DNA of 42,104 nucleotides. Source: Jeotgalicoccus marinus DSM 19772. Its GTDB lineage: Bacteria > Bacillota > Bacilli > Staphylococcales > Salinicoccaceae. Where the stretch lies: positions 1,602-43,705 of the forward strand of contig NZ_KE384461.1 of NCBI RefSeq assembly GCF_000425825.1. Direction: 5' to 3'. Position 1 is the first letter of the stretch, and each line of letters begins with the position of its first letter. The notes under the pieces were generated by a model. That model ran no database searches and had not been told where the DNA came from. It worked only from the letters and a program-made list of their open reading frames with translations. The translations under genes were made by a program, and so were the position numbers. Shown piece after piece: positions 8,849-17,067 of the stretch.

Positions 8849-9478
8849 TTGGAACAAAAATACATGAATCACAAGAATTTATCAACAGAAGAAATCATAA
8901 AAAAATCACGTTTTATTAGTCATATCAAGAGAACTGAAACTGAGGATGAAGCGAAAGCTTTCATAAACGAAGTTAAACAAGAACATAAATCAGCTACACA
9001 TAATTGCAGTGCCTATATCATTGGCAAAAGTGCTTTAATCCAAAGAGCTGATGATGATGGTGAGCCACAGGGTACGGCAGGTGTGCCAATGTTAGAAGTT
9101 TTGAAAAATGAAGAATTATACAACGTTACTGTCGTTGTCACACGTTATTTTGGAGGTATTAAACTCGGTAGCGGTGGATTGATTAGAGCATATTCTAGCG
9201 GGACTTCTTTAGCAGTTAAAGAGAGCGGTAAGGTCATGGAAATTCCAATGACGCCTATCAACGTCACCTTAGATTATACCTATACAGCAAAATTCGAACA
9301 TTACCTAGGAAATACAGATGCGACCATAGTCTCTCAGGACTATACCGATAAGGTTCACTATTTGATTCACATAAAAGAAGAAGGTGCCGATCAGATTATC
9401 GACACCTTAAAAGAAATCACGAGTAATAACTATATCGCTAAGAAAGATGATCCAGTTATTGCTGAAGAAGTAATTTAA
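8849..9478 (+). CDS. yigZ: YigZ/IMPACT family protein
   Basis: A conserved protein of unclear function, in a family with an N-terminal UPF0029 (ribosomal S5-like) domain and a C-terminal DUF1949 ferredoxin-like domain. The 209-aa length is typical. The hallmark segments DDGEPQGTAGVPML (about residues 70-83) and VVTRYFGGIKLGSGGL (about 96-111) are intact. Start: TTG 8849 is 7-8 nt after AAGAGGTG, a better spacing than the ATG at 8864. The stop codon abuts the tagO stop codon on the other strand with no base between. Family assignment is firm; the role is unknown. Confidence 0.9.
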   Translation: MEQKYMNHKNLSTEEIIKKSRFISHIKRTETEDEAKAFINEVKQEHKSATHNCSAYIIGKSALIQRADDDGEPQGTAGVPMLEVLKNEELYNVTVVVTRYFGGIKLGSGGLIRAYSSGTSLAVKESGKVMEIPMTPINVTLDYTYTAKFEHYLGNTDATIVSQDYTDKVHYLIHIKEEGADQIIDTLKEITSNNYIAKKDDPVIAEEVI

Positions 9479-10528
9479 CTATGGAATGCGGTCGAATACT
9501 TTCTTGAAGAAATTTAACATCGGCCGCTTATTCGAACCAATTAGGTTTGTAGCCTCTACGACTAAATTCGTTGTCAATAGTAGTAATATCCCGATGATAA
9601 TGGCACCTGGTACAGTTGCCAAGTACATTACTACACCACCGATCGCAAATAAGAGTGCTATAAAGTAAATCAATACGACACTCTCTCTATGAGAAAAACC
9701 GAGGTGCCTCACCCTATGGTGCAGGTGGTTTTTATCTGCGCGCATGACGGATACACCTTCTCGGTATCGTCTAATCACTGCAAAGAACATATCAATAAAT
9801 GGCACACCGAGAATAATAATTGGGAAAAACAGTGAAATAAAGGTTATGTTTTTAAAGCCAATTATTGATAACACACCCACGATATAACCGAGCATCATGG
9901 CACCATTGTCACCTAAAAATATTTTTGCTGGATGGAAGTTGTACGGTAAAAAACCGAGTAGAGAGCCGATTAAAATAATACAAATCATCATGACAAATAT
10001 ATTTGACTGGAAAATAGTAATGACTGCGATGCTCGCTAAGGCGATAATAACGACACCTGTCGCGAGACCATCTAAACCATCCACCAAATTGATCGCATTA
10101 ATAATGGCCGCTAACCAAATGACTGTCACGAGAACTGAAAGCACACCGAAGTTAATTTCTATACCAAATGGTGTAATCGTATCAATAATAATCCCGTAAT
10201 AAATCGGTACACTAATAGCGACCAGTTGACCAATAAACTTTACGAATGGCTTAAGATCGTATTTATCATCTACTAGACCGACGAAACAAAGTATTGTCGC
10301 GCCGATTATTATTGGTTTATATTCAATTTCTGCAGGCTGGGCAAAAAGAGTGACGATTGTAAAACTTACAAGAATTGCCACACCGCCAAGATAAGGCATC
10401 GGTACTTTATGTACTTTACGATAGTTTGGGTAATCGACAAAGCCAAACCTTTTCGCTAAATAAATAAAGACCGGCACCAGTATTAGTGATATCACAAAGG
10501 ATATACACAGTAGAAATAATGTATTCAT
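9479..10528 (-). CDS. tagO: UDP-GlcNAc:undecaprenyl-phosphate GlcNAc-1-phosphate transferase
   Basis: Starts wall teichoic acid synthesis by moving GlcNAc-1-P onto undecaprenyl phosphate at the inner face of the membrane. The 349-aa protein is polytopic with about 11 membrane segments. Family motifs are present: VDDKYDL (86-92), NAINLVDGLDG (144-154), FLGDNGA (204-210) and the cytoplasmic HLHHRVRHLG (268-277) that separates WecA/TagO enzymes from MraY. Start ATG follows a modest GGGTGAG site. It is divergent from gdpS, as in Staphylococcus aureus. No terminator is seen at its 3' end, where it meets yigZ. Confidence 0.94.
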   Translation of the reverse strand: MNTLFLLCISFVISLILVPVFIYLAKRFGFVDYPNYRKVHKVPMPYLGGVAILVSFTIVTLFAQPAEIEYKPIIIGATILCFVGLVDDKYDLKPFVKFIGQLVAISVPIYYGIIIDTITPFGIEINFGVLSVLVTVIWLAAIINAINLVDGLDGLATGVVIIALASIAVITIFQSNIFVMMICIILIGSLLGFLPYNFHPAKIFLGDNGAMMLGYIVGVLSIIGFKNITFISLFFPIIILGVPFIDMFFAVIRRYREGVSVMRADKNHLHHRVRHLGFSHRESVVLIYFIALLFAIGGVVMYLATVPGAIIIGILLLLTTNLVVEATNLIGSNKRPMLNFFKKVFDRIP

Positions 10529-10557
10529 ATACTCACCCGATTTTTTAATCCCATTAA

Positions 10558-10577
10558 ATATACCATATTCGGTATAT
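10558..10577. promoter_or_regulatory. Inverted repeat in the tagO-gdpS intergenic region
   Basis: ATATACC-N6-GGTATAT, a perfect 7-bp inverted repeat with a 6-nt spacer, 30 bp upstream of the tagO start. Size and symmetry fit a dimeric regulator site; it could also simply be part of an AT-rich promoter. No regulator is known to me for this motif. Confidence 0.35.
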
Positions 10578-10676
10578 ATGTATATATCATTCTTTCCATA
10601 TAAACAAATTCACTTTCTTCACACATCCTAAACGAGTATAATATAAGAAAGTATAAGAGTCTAAAGGAGGTCCGAC

Positions 10677-11726
10677 ATGTTCATAGATTTTCTGTTAAAT
10701 ATCGCACTGATTATCAGTGGAATCTACCTCTTTTATAGAATACAATTCTTTGAAGAAAAGAAAATCGTCGAAACAGGTTTATTCCAAACCTTGCTCATGA
10801 CGACTTTAGCGATATTGACCATGCTCGTACCGTTCTCGACGGCTGACGGCGAAATTGCACTCTATTTTATTCCACTCCTTTTACTCGGAGCATATAATTC
10901 GTTTATATATGGTTTAGTTTCAGCATTGATTGTGTTTTTCTTTTACTTTTATATATTCGAACTGAGCTTGGGGCCATTTATTGTATTCAGTATACTCTAC
11001 TTAATATTTTTAATGGCTGCACCTTTTTTCCAAAAGATTACACATACGAAGCTAGTTATTGTGAACTTAATCTTTACATCTTTGTATGCCATTGTGATTA
11101 ATCAGCTCTTTTACAATATATCATTTATGACAGGGATAATACTACTCGTAGCAACATCTGTCATTATCTTTACAGCACATATTATGTATGAAGATATCAA
11201 CCAAATCTATCAGTTAAATAAGCGTATCGATGATGATGAATTTATCGACCATCTCACTCAATTAGGTAATGTGAAGTCATTAGACAGATTAGTTGATGAA
11301 CATTTTGAAAACGACGAATCTCTGAGTCTACTTTTAATTGATATCGATAACTTTAAACGCTACAACGATAAGCATAGCTATGACTCCGGGGACAAGATCA
11401 TCAAACAGTTAGCTTCACTACTTCAAAATTACGTCCCGACAGGCGGACAGCTCTTTAGAAACAGTGGTGAAGAATTTGCCATGGTCATACCCAACATCAA
11501 CTTCGATAAAACCGTCAGACTTGGTGAAGCAATTAGAAACAGTGTTGAGTATTCTAAGTTTCACATCAATGAAATTGACACCGTCGATGTCACGGTTTCA
11601 GTCGGTGTGGGTTATAAAGAAGCTGCCCTTGCAACGAAGAGAGACCTCGTAAAAGAAGCTGAGAGCGCCCTATTTGAAGCAAAAAAACTCGGTCAAAACC
11701 GAGTGATGTTCGCACCGATAGGATAG
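10677..11726 (+). CDS. gdpS: Membrane GGDEF-domain protein (GdpS-like)
   Basis: Resembles the only conserved GGDEF protein of staphylococci. The 349-aa protein has six or so membrane segments in residues 1-170 (5TMR-LYT-like sensor region), a short linker, and a GGDEF domain at about 185-345. The metal-binding LIDIDNFKRYND (Asp222, Asp224) is intact, but the signature is SGEEF (263-267) instead of GG(D/E)EF. AAAGGAGG precedes ATG 10677, and a TATAAT at 10637-10642 may be the -10. Whether it makes c-di-GMP cannot be told from sequence; first-Gly substitutions are tolerated in some cyclases. It is divergent from tagO and closed by a bidirectional terminator. Confidence 0.88.
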   Translation: MFIDFLLNIALIISGIYLFYRIQFFEEKKIVETGLFQTLLMTTLAILTMLVPFSTADGEIALYFIPLLLLGAYNSFIYGLVSALIVFFFYFYIFELSLGPFIVFSILYLIFLMAAPFFQKITHTKLVIVNLIFTSLYAIVINQLFYNISFMTGIILLVATSVIIFTAHIMYEDINQIYQLNKRIDDDEFIDHLTQLGNVKSLDRLVDEHFENDESLSLLLIDIDNFKRYNDKHSYDSGDKIIKQLASLLQNYVPTGGQLFRNSGEEFAMVIPNINFDKTVRLGEAIRNSVEYSKFHINEIDTVDVTVSVGVGYKEAALATKRDLVKEAESALFEAKKLGQNRVMFAPIG

Positions 11727-11745
11727 AATACTTTTTAAACCAAAC

Positions 11746-11796
11746 AAAATCACCCCAGCTTAGAACTTAGAAGTTCAACTACAGGGGTGATTTTTT
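11746..11796. terminator. Bidirectional terminator between gdpS and brxC
   Basis: A long two-part hairpin: outer stem AAAATCACCCC (11746-11756) with GGGGTGATTTT (11784-11794), inner stem GAACTT/AAGTTC. T-tract follows on the plus strand and a T-rich stretch on the minus strand, serving both convergent genes. Confidence 0.9.
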
Positions 11797-12115
11797 AATC
11801 TTCTACGCTACTAAGTGTAGCCAAAGTGATTTTACCATGTGAATCATGCCACTTTACTTTTCCATCTACAAAGTAGAAGGCTTGTGGGGATTCATGTTTA
11901 ATTTCAAATGTTTCAGCAATATAATTTGATAGCTCACGGTGATCTTGTACCACTAAGTAGTAACCATCCATATCTCTTTCGTAATGAAATTTCTGAAATT
12001 CATCAAATGCTGAGGAAGAAATAGGACACGTATTACTGTGTTTTAAAAAATAGAACTCATGCTTGTCATTTAATAAGTTTTGAAATGCATCTATGTTGGT
12101 GATTTTTGTTAACAT
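11795..12115 (-). CDS. brxC: Monothiol bacilliredoxin-like protein (YtxJ/BrxC family)
   Basis: A thioredoxin-fold protein of bacillithiol-producing Firmicutes, thought to act in removing bacillithiol from oxidised cysteines. The 106-aa protein has the family active site SNTCPIS with the single redox Cys30, an extended region with QDHRELSNYIAETF, and the cis-Pro-like loop HESPQAFYF. It stands alone, convergent with gdpS and divergent from the next small gene. ATG follows AAAGGTG. The family call is good; the specific redox partner is not visible here. Confidence 0.82.
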   Translation of the reverse strand: MLTKITNIDAFQNLLNDKHEFYFLKHSNTCPISSSAFDEFQKFHYERDMDGYYLVVQDHRELSNYIAETFEIKHESPQAFYFVDGKVKWHDSHGKITLATLSSVED

Positions 12116-12188
12116 ATAACCACACCTTTCATTGACTTTATATAATTTATCACTTATTTAAAAATTAATCAAATTGACTATAGCAGTA

Positions 12189-12197
12189 TGGTATAAT
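12189..12197 (+). promoter_or_regulatory. Extended -10 promoter
   Basis: TGG-TATAAT lies 27 nt before ATG 12224. A TTGACT at 12174-12179 is only 12 nt away, too close to act as its -35, so the extended -10 probably dominates. Confidence 0.5.
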
Positions 12198-12223
12198 GCA
12201 AATGTATTGGAGGCTGTATACAT

Positions 12224-12478
12224 ATGACTAGAAAATTAAAGCGATGGACTTTTCTTGACTCAATCAATGCGATTCTATTTATTGTTGTCGTGTTGTTTTT
12301 CTTAGACTTTCAAAATAATAGTACGATGTCATATATTTTACTGGCTGTATTTGCTTTTTGGTTGATTACTGTCATCTTAAGAAATGTAATGATTTCAAAA
12401 GTTGAAAAGGATCCAAATCATCCGTTACACAACATACAAACAGGTAAAAATATTGACGAAGACCAAAATAGAAAATGA
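12224..12478 (+). CDS. Small membrane protein, function unknown
   Basis: I do not recognise a family. The 84-aa protein has a basic N-terminus (MTRKLKRW), two predicted membrane helices at about residues 14-30 and 37-55, and a hydrophilic tail (SKVEKDPNHPLHN). Both ends are probably cytoplasmic. GGAGG lies 10 nt before ATG 12224 and a clear promoter lies upstream, so it is expressed as a single gene. Its stop codon sits inside the stem of the shared terminator. Confidence 0.7.
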   Translation: MTRKLKRWTFLDSINAILFIVVVLFFLDFQNNSTMSYILLAVFAFWLITVILRNVMISKVEKDPNHPLHNIQTGKNIDEDQNRK

Positions 12479-12504
12479 GGCACCTAAGGTGCCTCATTTT
12501 TTTT
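12472..12504. terminator. Bidirectional terminator containing both stop codons
   Basis: A 13-bp stem (12472-12484 with 12488-12500, 3-nt loop) followed by eight T on the plus strand. It contains the TGA of the upstream plus-strand gene (12476-12478) and the TAG of the minus-strand lipoprotein (12486-12484). Confidence 0.92.
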
Positions 12505-13377
12505 ATTGTTTAACGCTTCTTCAAACTGACTATCAAGTGTTGATGCTGTATCTAACTGGGATAAAAGATTTTCTAAAGAAAGCTCCTGTAGCTGCTCAAC
12601 GGATACCATTACATTTTTTCTTTCTTCAAAATAAGTTCGATAATTGTAATTCATCTCAAGCGAAATCGTCCGTGCCCGAGTTGCAGTAGAAGTCGTCAAA
12701 TTTAGAGCATTTATTTCTTCAATATGCTGATCTATTAAAGGTAGCAAATCTTCTTTGGCAAACTGCTCTTTTTCTTCCACACTCTCTTTACTTTGAAAGT
12801 TCGTTATTTGCTCATCTAGTGCTTCACTGTTTTTATTTAAAACATCAATCAAAGTGTTCATTTCTTCTATTTCTTCACTTGAATCCGCTGCTTCTATAAG
12901 GTTATCTCGTTCCTCTTGGTGCGTGATAAAAGATTGGCTTAATGTGACAAGTTGTTCATTTGAGTCAATCGAACTCGCATAAGCGTTTAGAAATGAAGTG
13001 ATTTGAGCTGTAAAATCCCTCTTCACTTGCACATCTTCAAGCATAATATTATGAATTTCTTGAACTTCAGGGTTTTCGACTTGGATTGATTCGACTTCAT
13101 GTCCAAGGCTATCGGCTAATGGGACTAGTTCTTTATCGACTCGATTGATTAAATCTTGAATAAATGCCAAATCTGTTTCTTCTTCTTCAAAATACATTCG
13201 CTCCACTCGGTCGAAATCCATATCATTGACCAAATCATTAAACTCACTATTTAATTCTATTAGGCGCTCCGCATCACTTTCATATGTTTTAATATCTTCA
13301 TCTAGACTTGATCCACAGGCACTTAAAAATAATAGTGCCATGATAAGCGAACCTTTTATCAGCGTTTTCAAAGACAT
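12484..13377 (-). CDS. YkyA/EMYY-type putative cell-wall-binding lipoprotein
   Basis: A secreted, membrane-anchored lipoprotein: hydrophobic signal ending in lipobox LSAC (Cys21), then 276 residues that are almost entirely charged alpha-helix or coiled coil (many E/D/Q/L/K, no cysteines). Length and helical architecture fit the YkyA family (staphylococcal EMYY-motif lipoproteins). No enzymatic motif is visible; a structural or wall-associated role is likely but unproved. The ribosome binding site is weak (GGGGT). Convergent with the small membrane gene and divergent from murB. Confidence 0.65.
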   Translation of the reverse strand: MSLKTLIKGSLIMALLFLSACGSSLDEDIKTYESDAERLIELNSEFNDLVNDMDFDRVERMYFEEEETDLAFIQDLINRVDKELVPLADSLGHEVESIQVENPEVQEIHNIMLEDVQVKRDFTAQITSFLNAYASSIDSNEQLVTLSQSFITHQEERDNLIEAADSSEEIEEMNTLIDVLNKNSEALDEQITNFQSKESVEEKEQFAKEDLLPLIDQHIEEINALNLTTSTATRARTISLEMNYNYRTYFEERKNVMVSVEQLQELSLENLLSQLDTASTLDSQFEEALNNKKNEAP

Positions 13378-13501
13378 ATACGAACCCCGCTTCAGGTAGA
13401 TTTCTTTTTATAACACGATATAGTATAACATATATGTGAGTTTAATTTTTTCTAATTATACACTATAATAATTGTTAAGCATGAATGAGAGGATAATTAT
13501 A

Positions 13502-14422
13502 GTGGATAAAGAAAAGCTTGTCTTAGCGCTTAAAAACATAGTGACATCGTCAATTGTTAAAAGCGATGAACCCTTAAATAAATACACATATACAGAAACC
13601 GGTGGCCCGGCAGATATATACATTTCGGTCGGTAATATAGAAGATACTGCAAAAGTCATCAAATTCGCAAATGAAAACCATTTACCGGTGACCTATTTAG
13701 GCAATGGATCGAATATTATTATTCGAGATGGTGGCATCCGTGGCATCGTCGTTAACCTTTTAAAGTTAAATAACATTACTGTAGAAGGCGACACTTTAAC
13801 AGCAGATAGCGGTGCTGCTATTATTGATGCTTCGCATATGGCACTCCAGCATGGCTTATCTGGCTTAGAGTTTGCATGTGGTATCCCCGGTTCAGTCGGT
13901 GGTGCTGTCTATATGAATGCTGGTGCTTACGGTGGGGAAGTCAAAGACTGCCTCAGCCATATTAAAGCAATTAATGAAGCGGGTGAAATCATCACGCTGA
14001 GCCCAGATGAATTAGATCTTGGTTACCGCACAAGTCGAGTACAGACAGAACATCTAGTTGTAGTATCAGCTGTCTTTAAATTAAAGAAAGACAAGGATAC
14101 TGAAAATATTAAAGCGATCATGGATGACTTAACTGAACGCCGAGAAACAAAGCAACCTTTAGAATATCCATCTTGTGGTAGTGTATTCCAAAGACCACCA
14201 GGTAATTTTGCAGGGAAGCTCATCCAAGATGCTGGCCTACAAGGCCATCGTATTGGTGGCGTTGAAGTCTCTAAAAAGCACGCAGGCTTTATGGTCAATG
14301 TCGATAATGGTACAGCTAGCGACTACGAAGCACTCATTGAATTTGTTCAAGATACTGTAAATGAGAAATACGGAGTCACTTTAAACAGAGAAGTTAGAAT
14401 CATTGGCGATCATCTTGAATAA
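13502..14422 (+). CDS. murB: UDP-N-acetylenolpyruvoylglucosamine reductase
   Basis: FAD enzyme that reduces UDP-GlcNAc-enolpyruvate to UDP-MurNAc with NADPH, the second committed step of peptidoglycan synthesis. I chose GTG 13502 ([10 protein letters not shown]) because GAGAGGA lies 9 nt upstream and the resulting 306 aa match the staphylococcal length; an upstream TTG at 13472 and ATG at 13481 are open but overlap that site. Motifs: [12 protein letters not shown], the FAD loop [13 protein letters not shown] (about 66-78), [17 protein letters not shown], and the type I catalytic segment [20 protein letters not shown] with the reactive Ser, plus a C-terminal Glu region. A monocistronic gene ending at a strong hairpin. 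Confidence 0.95.
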   Translation: MDKEKLVLALKNIVTSSIVKSDEPLNKYTYTETGGPADIYISVGNIEDTAKVIKFANENHLPVTYLGNGSNIIIRDGGIRGIVVNLLKLNNITVEGDTLTADSGAAIIDASHMALQHGLSGLEFACGIPGSVGGAVYMNAGAYGGEVKDCLSHIKAINEAGEIITLSPDELDLGYRTSRVQTEHLVVVSAVFKLKKDKDTENIKAIMDDLTERRETKQPLEYPSCGSVFQRPPGNFAGKLIQDAGLQGHRIGGVEVSKKHAGFMVNVDNGTASDYEALIEFVQDTVNEKYGVTLNREVRIIGDHLE

Positions 14423-14440
14423 ATGCTAATTGTATAATCT

Positions 14441-14474
14441 AAAAGCAGCCCGTTCGTTATACGAACGGGCTTTT
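14441..14474. terminator. Bidirectional terminator between murB and the siderophore lipoprotein
   Basis: Perfect 10-bp stem GCCCGTTCGT/ACGAACGGGC (14448-14457 with 14461-14470, 3-nt loop), TTTT on the plus side and AAAA before it on the minus side. Confidence 0.93.
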
Positions 14475-14482
14475 ACTACATA

Positions 14483-15622
14483 TCACTCATCATTATTACT
14501 TTCTTCTATTGAATCCAACATACCGGATAAGTCCTCAATTTGATTCATAATGTCTAAGTAGCCTGCTGGTTCTTCGTCCCAGTTGTCTTCAGATATAACA
14601 TAGACATTTTCATTGATGACTGCATTAATGTTAGTGAGCAATTCATTTGTTAAAATTTCCTCAGTCACTGTTTCAATATCTTTTTCTCCGTTTGTGTTTA
14701 GGGCTAAAATAATACCTGGGTTTAAACTAGAGATGGACGAGAAACCGAAATCAGCATTTGGTTCTACTTGACTATTCTCATTTGATACCGGTTCAAGTAC
14801 GCGATTAAAACCAACTTCACTGAAAAGAAAATCATTGATGCCACTTGTTTCATCAATAGTTAAGTCCTCATCATTCACTTCAAAATAGAGTAGATTTTCC
14901 TCTAAATCAAGCACACGTTCTTTAAGCTCAGTCAGATTTGTATTTAAGTCATCGACTAAATTTTCTGCATGGTCTTCAACACCATACATCTCTCCGAGGA
15001 AGCTAGTAAATTCTATAATGTTTTCCACATAAGTCGTGCTATCTTTATCGACACTGATAATTTCAGCATTCGGTGCTGCTTCTTCCAGTTGTCTGATTAC
15101 AGCTGAATAGGACTCATCTTCACCTATAACAATCACTTCTGGGTCTAATTCTTCAACTGCCCCATAATCAATTTCATCTTCAGTACCTACATTCACATGA
15201 TCGTCTGATCCGAAGATATCACTCAATTCTTCGTTTAAATGTTCCCCTTCTTCCCCTTTTTGAATGCCGGTGATATTTCCTTCTAAATCAAGTGCTGCAA
15301 AAGTGGACGCTGCAGATAAGTCGAAGACAACGACTTGGTCTGAACTCTTCGGTAATTCTACATCGTTATCAATTTGAGTAAAGTCATCATCGTCTTCATC
15401 TGTACTACTTTTAATCTTGAAAAAGTTTTTGTATGCGATGTGCTCCGGAGAGCTCGCTTCTTCCTCTTGTTCTTCTTCTGATTCTGCTACTTCACTTTCT
15501 GTGTCTTCAGTTTCCGCTGCAGATTCTTCAGATGGTGCTGTTTCTTCAGCATTATCATTACAAGCTGCAAGTAATAATATAAGGCCTGATATCAATAATA
15601 AGTATAACTTTTTAAATTCCAT
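14483..15622 (-). CDS. Iron-siderophore ABC transporter substrate-binding lipoprotein
   Basis: A class III periplasmic-binding-type fold (FecB/FhuD/SstD-like) that captures a ferric chelate outside the membrane. The 379-aa protein has lipobox LAAC (Cys21), a very acidic linker (about residues 22-62), then two lobes: N-lobe with VVVFDLSAASTFAALDLEGNITG and EELDPEVIVIG, a long connecting helix, and C-lobe with LNPGIILALN and NINAVINENVYVIS. GAGGAG precedes the ATG. It lies between murB and nrdFEI where Staphylococcus aureus carries sstABCD, but the permease and ATPase genes are absent here, so it must work with a transporter encoded elsewhere. The exact ligand is not visible. Confidence 0.82.
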   Translation of the reverse strand: MEFKKLYLLLISGLILLLAACNDNAEETAPSEESAAETEDTESEVAESEEEQEEEASSPEHIAYKNFFKIKSSTDEDDDDFTQIDNDVELPKSSDQVVVFDLSAASTFAALDLEGNITGIQKGEEGEHLNEELSDIFGSDDHVNVGTEDEIDYGAVEELDPEVIVIGEDESYSAVIRQLEEAAPNAEIISVDKDSTTYVENIIEFTSFLGEMYGVEDHAENLVDDLNTNLTELKERVLDLEENLLYFEVNDEDLTIDETSGINDFLFSEVGFNRVLEPVSNENSQVEPNADFGFSSISSLNPGIILALNTNGEKDIETVTEEILTNELLTNINAVINENVYVISEDNWDEEPAGYLDIMNQIEDLSGMLDSIEESNNDE

Positions 15623-15729
15623 ATTAAGCTCCTCATCATAAATTCGTACTTAAATCACTATCGTTTTTAGTCTTGTTAGCAATTATACATAGCCTGACGT
15701 GTTTTTCCTAGCCAACTCATCGTAATACG

Positions 15730-15767
15730 AAAAATCACACTTACTCTTAAAAGATATAAGTGTGATT
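15730..15767 (-). terminator. Intrinsic terminator after the SDR-like gene
   Basis: An 11-bp stem (15733-15743 with 15757-15767, 13-nt loop) followed on the minus strand by TTTTT. Confidence 0.82.
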
Positions 15768-15785
15768 ATTAAAATAAAGCTAATC

Positions 15786-16457
15786 TTAAGAGATAATGAT
15801 CGTTTCTCCTGTTGGAATATCTTTATCGTGGTCGATAATTGCTTTAATTTTCTTAATTGCTTTTTGGTTGGCACGCTCTTCTTCCGTTGTCTTATAGGTT
15901 GGGCGATAGCTTAGAGCATAAACATCTACATCTTCACGACTCAGTTCAATTGCTGTTGAATGTGTCAGAGCTTCAATTGCGCCTGTAACTGTGTAGTACA
16001 GGTTTCTTTCGAAAACTTCTTCAAATGAAGGTTCAATGACATTGATGATTTTTGCGTCATTTTCAATTTTAAGTAATGGTCTCATGGTTCTAATACCGAG
16101 GTACGTTCCCCAAACATGTTCATACATGACCTCACTAAATTCATTAAAACTAACATTGTAGACTGTTTTGTCATCCGTAAAGATTGAATGAACTAGAATA
16201 ATACCATTTAGCGATTCATAGCTATCCTCAATTTTTTGGACAACGTCCAGCCAATCAATTTCTTTAGACTGTTCCAATAAAACAATTTCATGTTCGCCAG
16301 TAGTATCGCTGAGTGTTGCTTTTACATCTTCTAGCTCGCTATAATCCAAGCCGGCTAGAATAATGTTTGCATTTTTTGTCGCCAATTCCAGCGCAACCTC
16401 TCTACCGAGATAAGTTGTTGCACCCGATACGATATAAGTTTTATTTGTTAGATCCAT
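15786..16457 (-). CDS. Short-chain dehydrogenase/reductase-like protein with degenerate active site
   Basis: A 223-aa Rossmann-fold protein that starts like an SDR (NKTYIVSGATTYLGREVALELA), but the functional motifs are eroded. The nucleotide loop TGxxxGxG reads SGATTYLG (11-18) with Tyr for the middle Gly; NNAG reads LVHS; the catalytic Ser region reads INVIEPS; and YxxxK reads YTVTG (155-159) with Gly for the catalytic Lys. The fold is conserved, so it could be a regulatory or binding protein. GGAGG precedes ATG. It follows the YtkA-like lipoprotein gene by 46 nt and may be cotranscribed with it. Confidence 0.75.
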   Translation of the reverse strand: MDLTNKTYIVSGATTYLGREVALELATKNANIILAGLDYSELEDVKATLSDTTGEHEIVLLEQSKEIDWLDVVQKIEDSYESLNGIILVHSIFTDDKTVYNVSFNEFSEVMYEHVWGTYLGIRTMRPLLKIENDAKIINVIEPSFEEVFERNLYYTVTGAIEALTHSTAIELSREDVDVYALSYRPTYKTTEEERANQKAIKKIKAIIDHDKDIPTGETIIIS

Positions 16458-16503
16458 AATATCCTCCTAGAACTGACTATCTTGATACTACTATAATATC
16501 ATA

Positions 16504-16929
16504 CTACTCTACTGTTACTGTTTCTTCTGGCATGGTATGTAATTGGTAGGCATCAACGTGAGAAATGACTTTGTATTCCCCTGGTTCTTCAAACGTGTAT
16601 GGTAGTACATATTCACCATTTTCACTATGTTCAACATCAATCATTTCTAATGATTCCTCGCCTTGAATGATTTCAAACATAACAGCATCCGCATCTGTAA
16701 CGTCTTCCTCATTCGATGTCACATGAGCTGTAAATTCAACTTCTTCACCAGCAGTGATGCTTTCAGGTGTTTGTAAATCAACTTCAAGTGATCTCACTTC
16801 ATCACTAGATGCGTGATCGTGATTCATATCTCCATGATCACCGTGTTCTGAACCTTCTCCATCTGAACATGCAGCCAGAGTTAAAGATAATAATAAGATT
16901 ACTGATAAAAAGCTTCCTTTTAGTTTCAT
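16504..16929 (-). CDS. YtkA/FixH-like lipoprotein with His-rich N-terminus
   Basis: A 141-aa exported lipoprotein: signal peptide with lipobox LAAC (Cys21), then a His/Asp/Gly-rich stretch HGDHGDMNHDH (about 28-39) typical of copper or zinc binding, then a single beta-sandwich YtkA-like domain (about 45-141, with TPESITAGEEVEFTAHVT and a C-terminal GEYKVISHVDAYQLHTMPEETVTVE). Such domains occur with copper handling and cytochrome oxidase assembly; the metal role here is inferred from the His cluster. GAGGTA precedes ATG. It follows the nrdF terminator. Confidence 0.78.
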   Translation of the reverse strand: MKLKGSFLSVILLLSLTLAACSDGEGSEHGDHGDMNHDHASSDEVRSLEVDLQTPESITAGEEVEFTAHVTSNEEDVTDADAVMFEIIQGEESLEMIDVEHSENGEYVLPYTFEEPGEYKVISHVDAYQLHTMPEETVTVE

Positions 16930-17027
16930 AGTTATACCTCATTTCTATTTTACATTCAAATATCATTTTACATTATCATTTTGCTCATCAATGATACTGA
17001 AATGAATATTTTATGACTAAATGAATA

Positions 17028-17060
17028 AACACGCTTGATGTGATAAACATCAAGCGTGTT
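17028..17060 (-). terminator. Hairpin terminator after nrdF
   Basis: A perfect 13-bp stem (17028-17040 with 17048-17060, 7-nt loop) directly after the nrdF stop. The T-tract on the minus strand is interrupted (TTTATTCATTT), so termination may be partial. Confidence 0.75.
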
Positions 17061-17067
17061 ACTATAA

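Noticed and set aside
15648..15664. Fur-box-like sequence (GATAGTGATTTAAG) before the siderophore lipoprotein
   Set aside because: Only the first half resembles the Fur consensus; the second half does not fit. It may be real but is not supportable from sequence alone.
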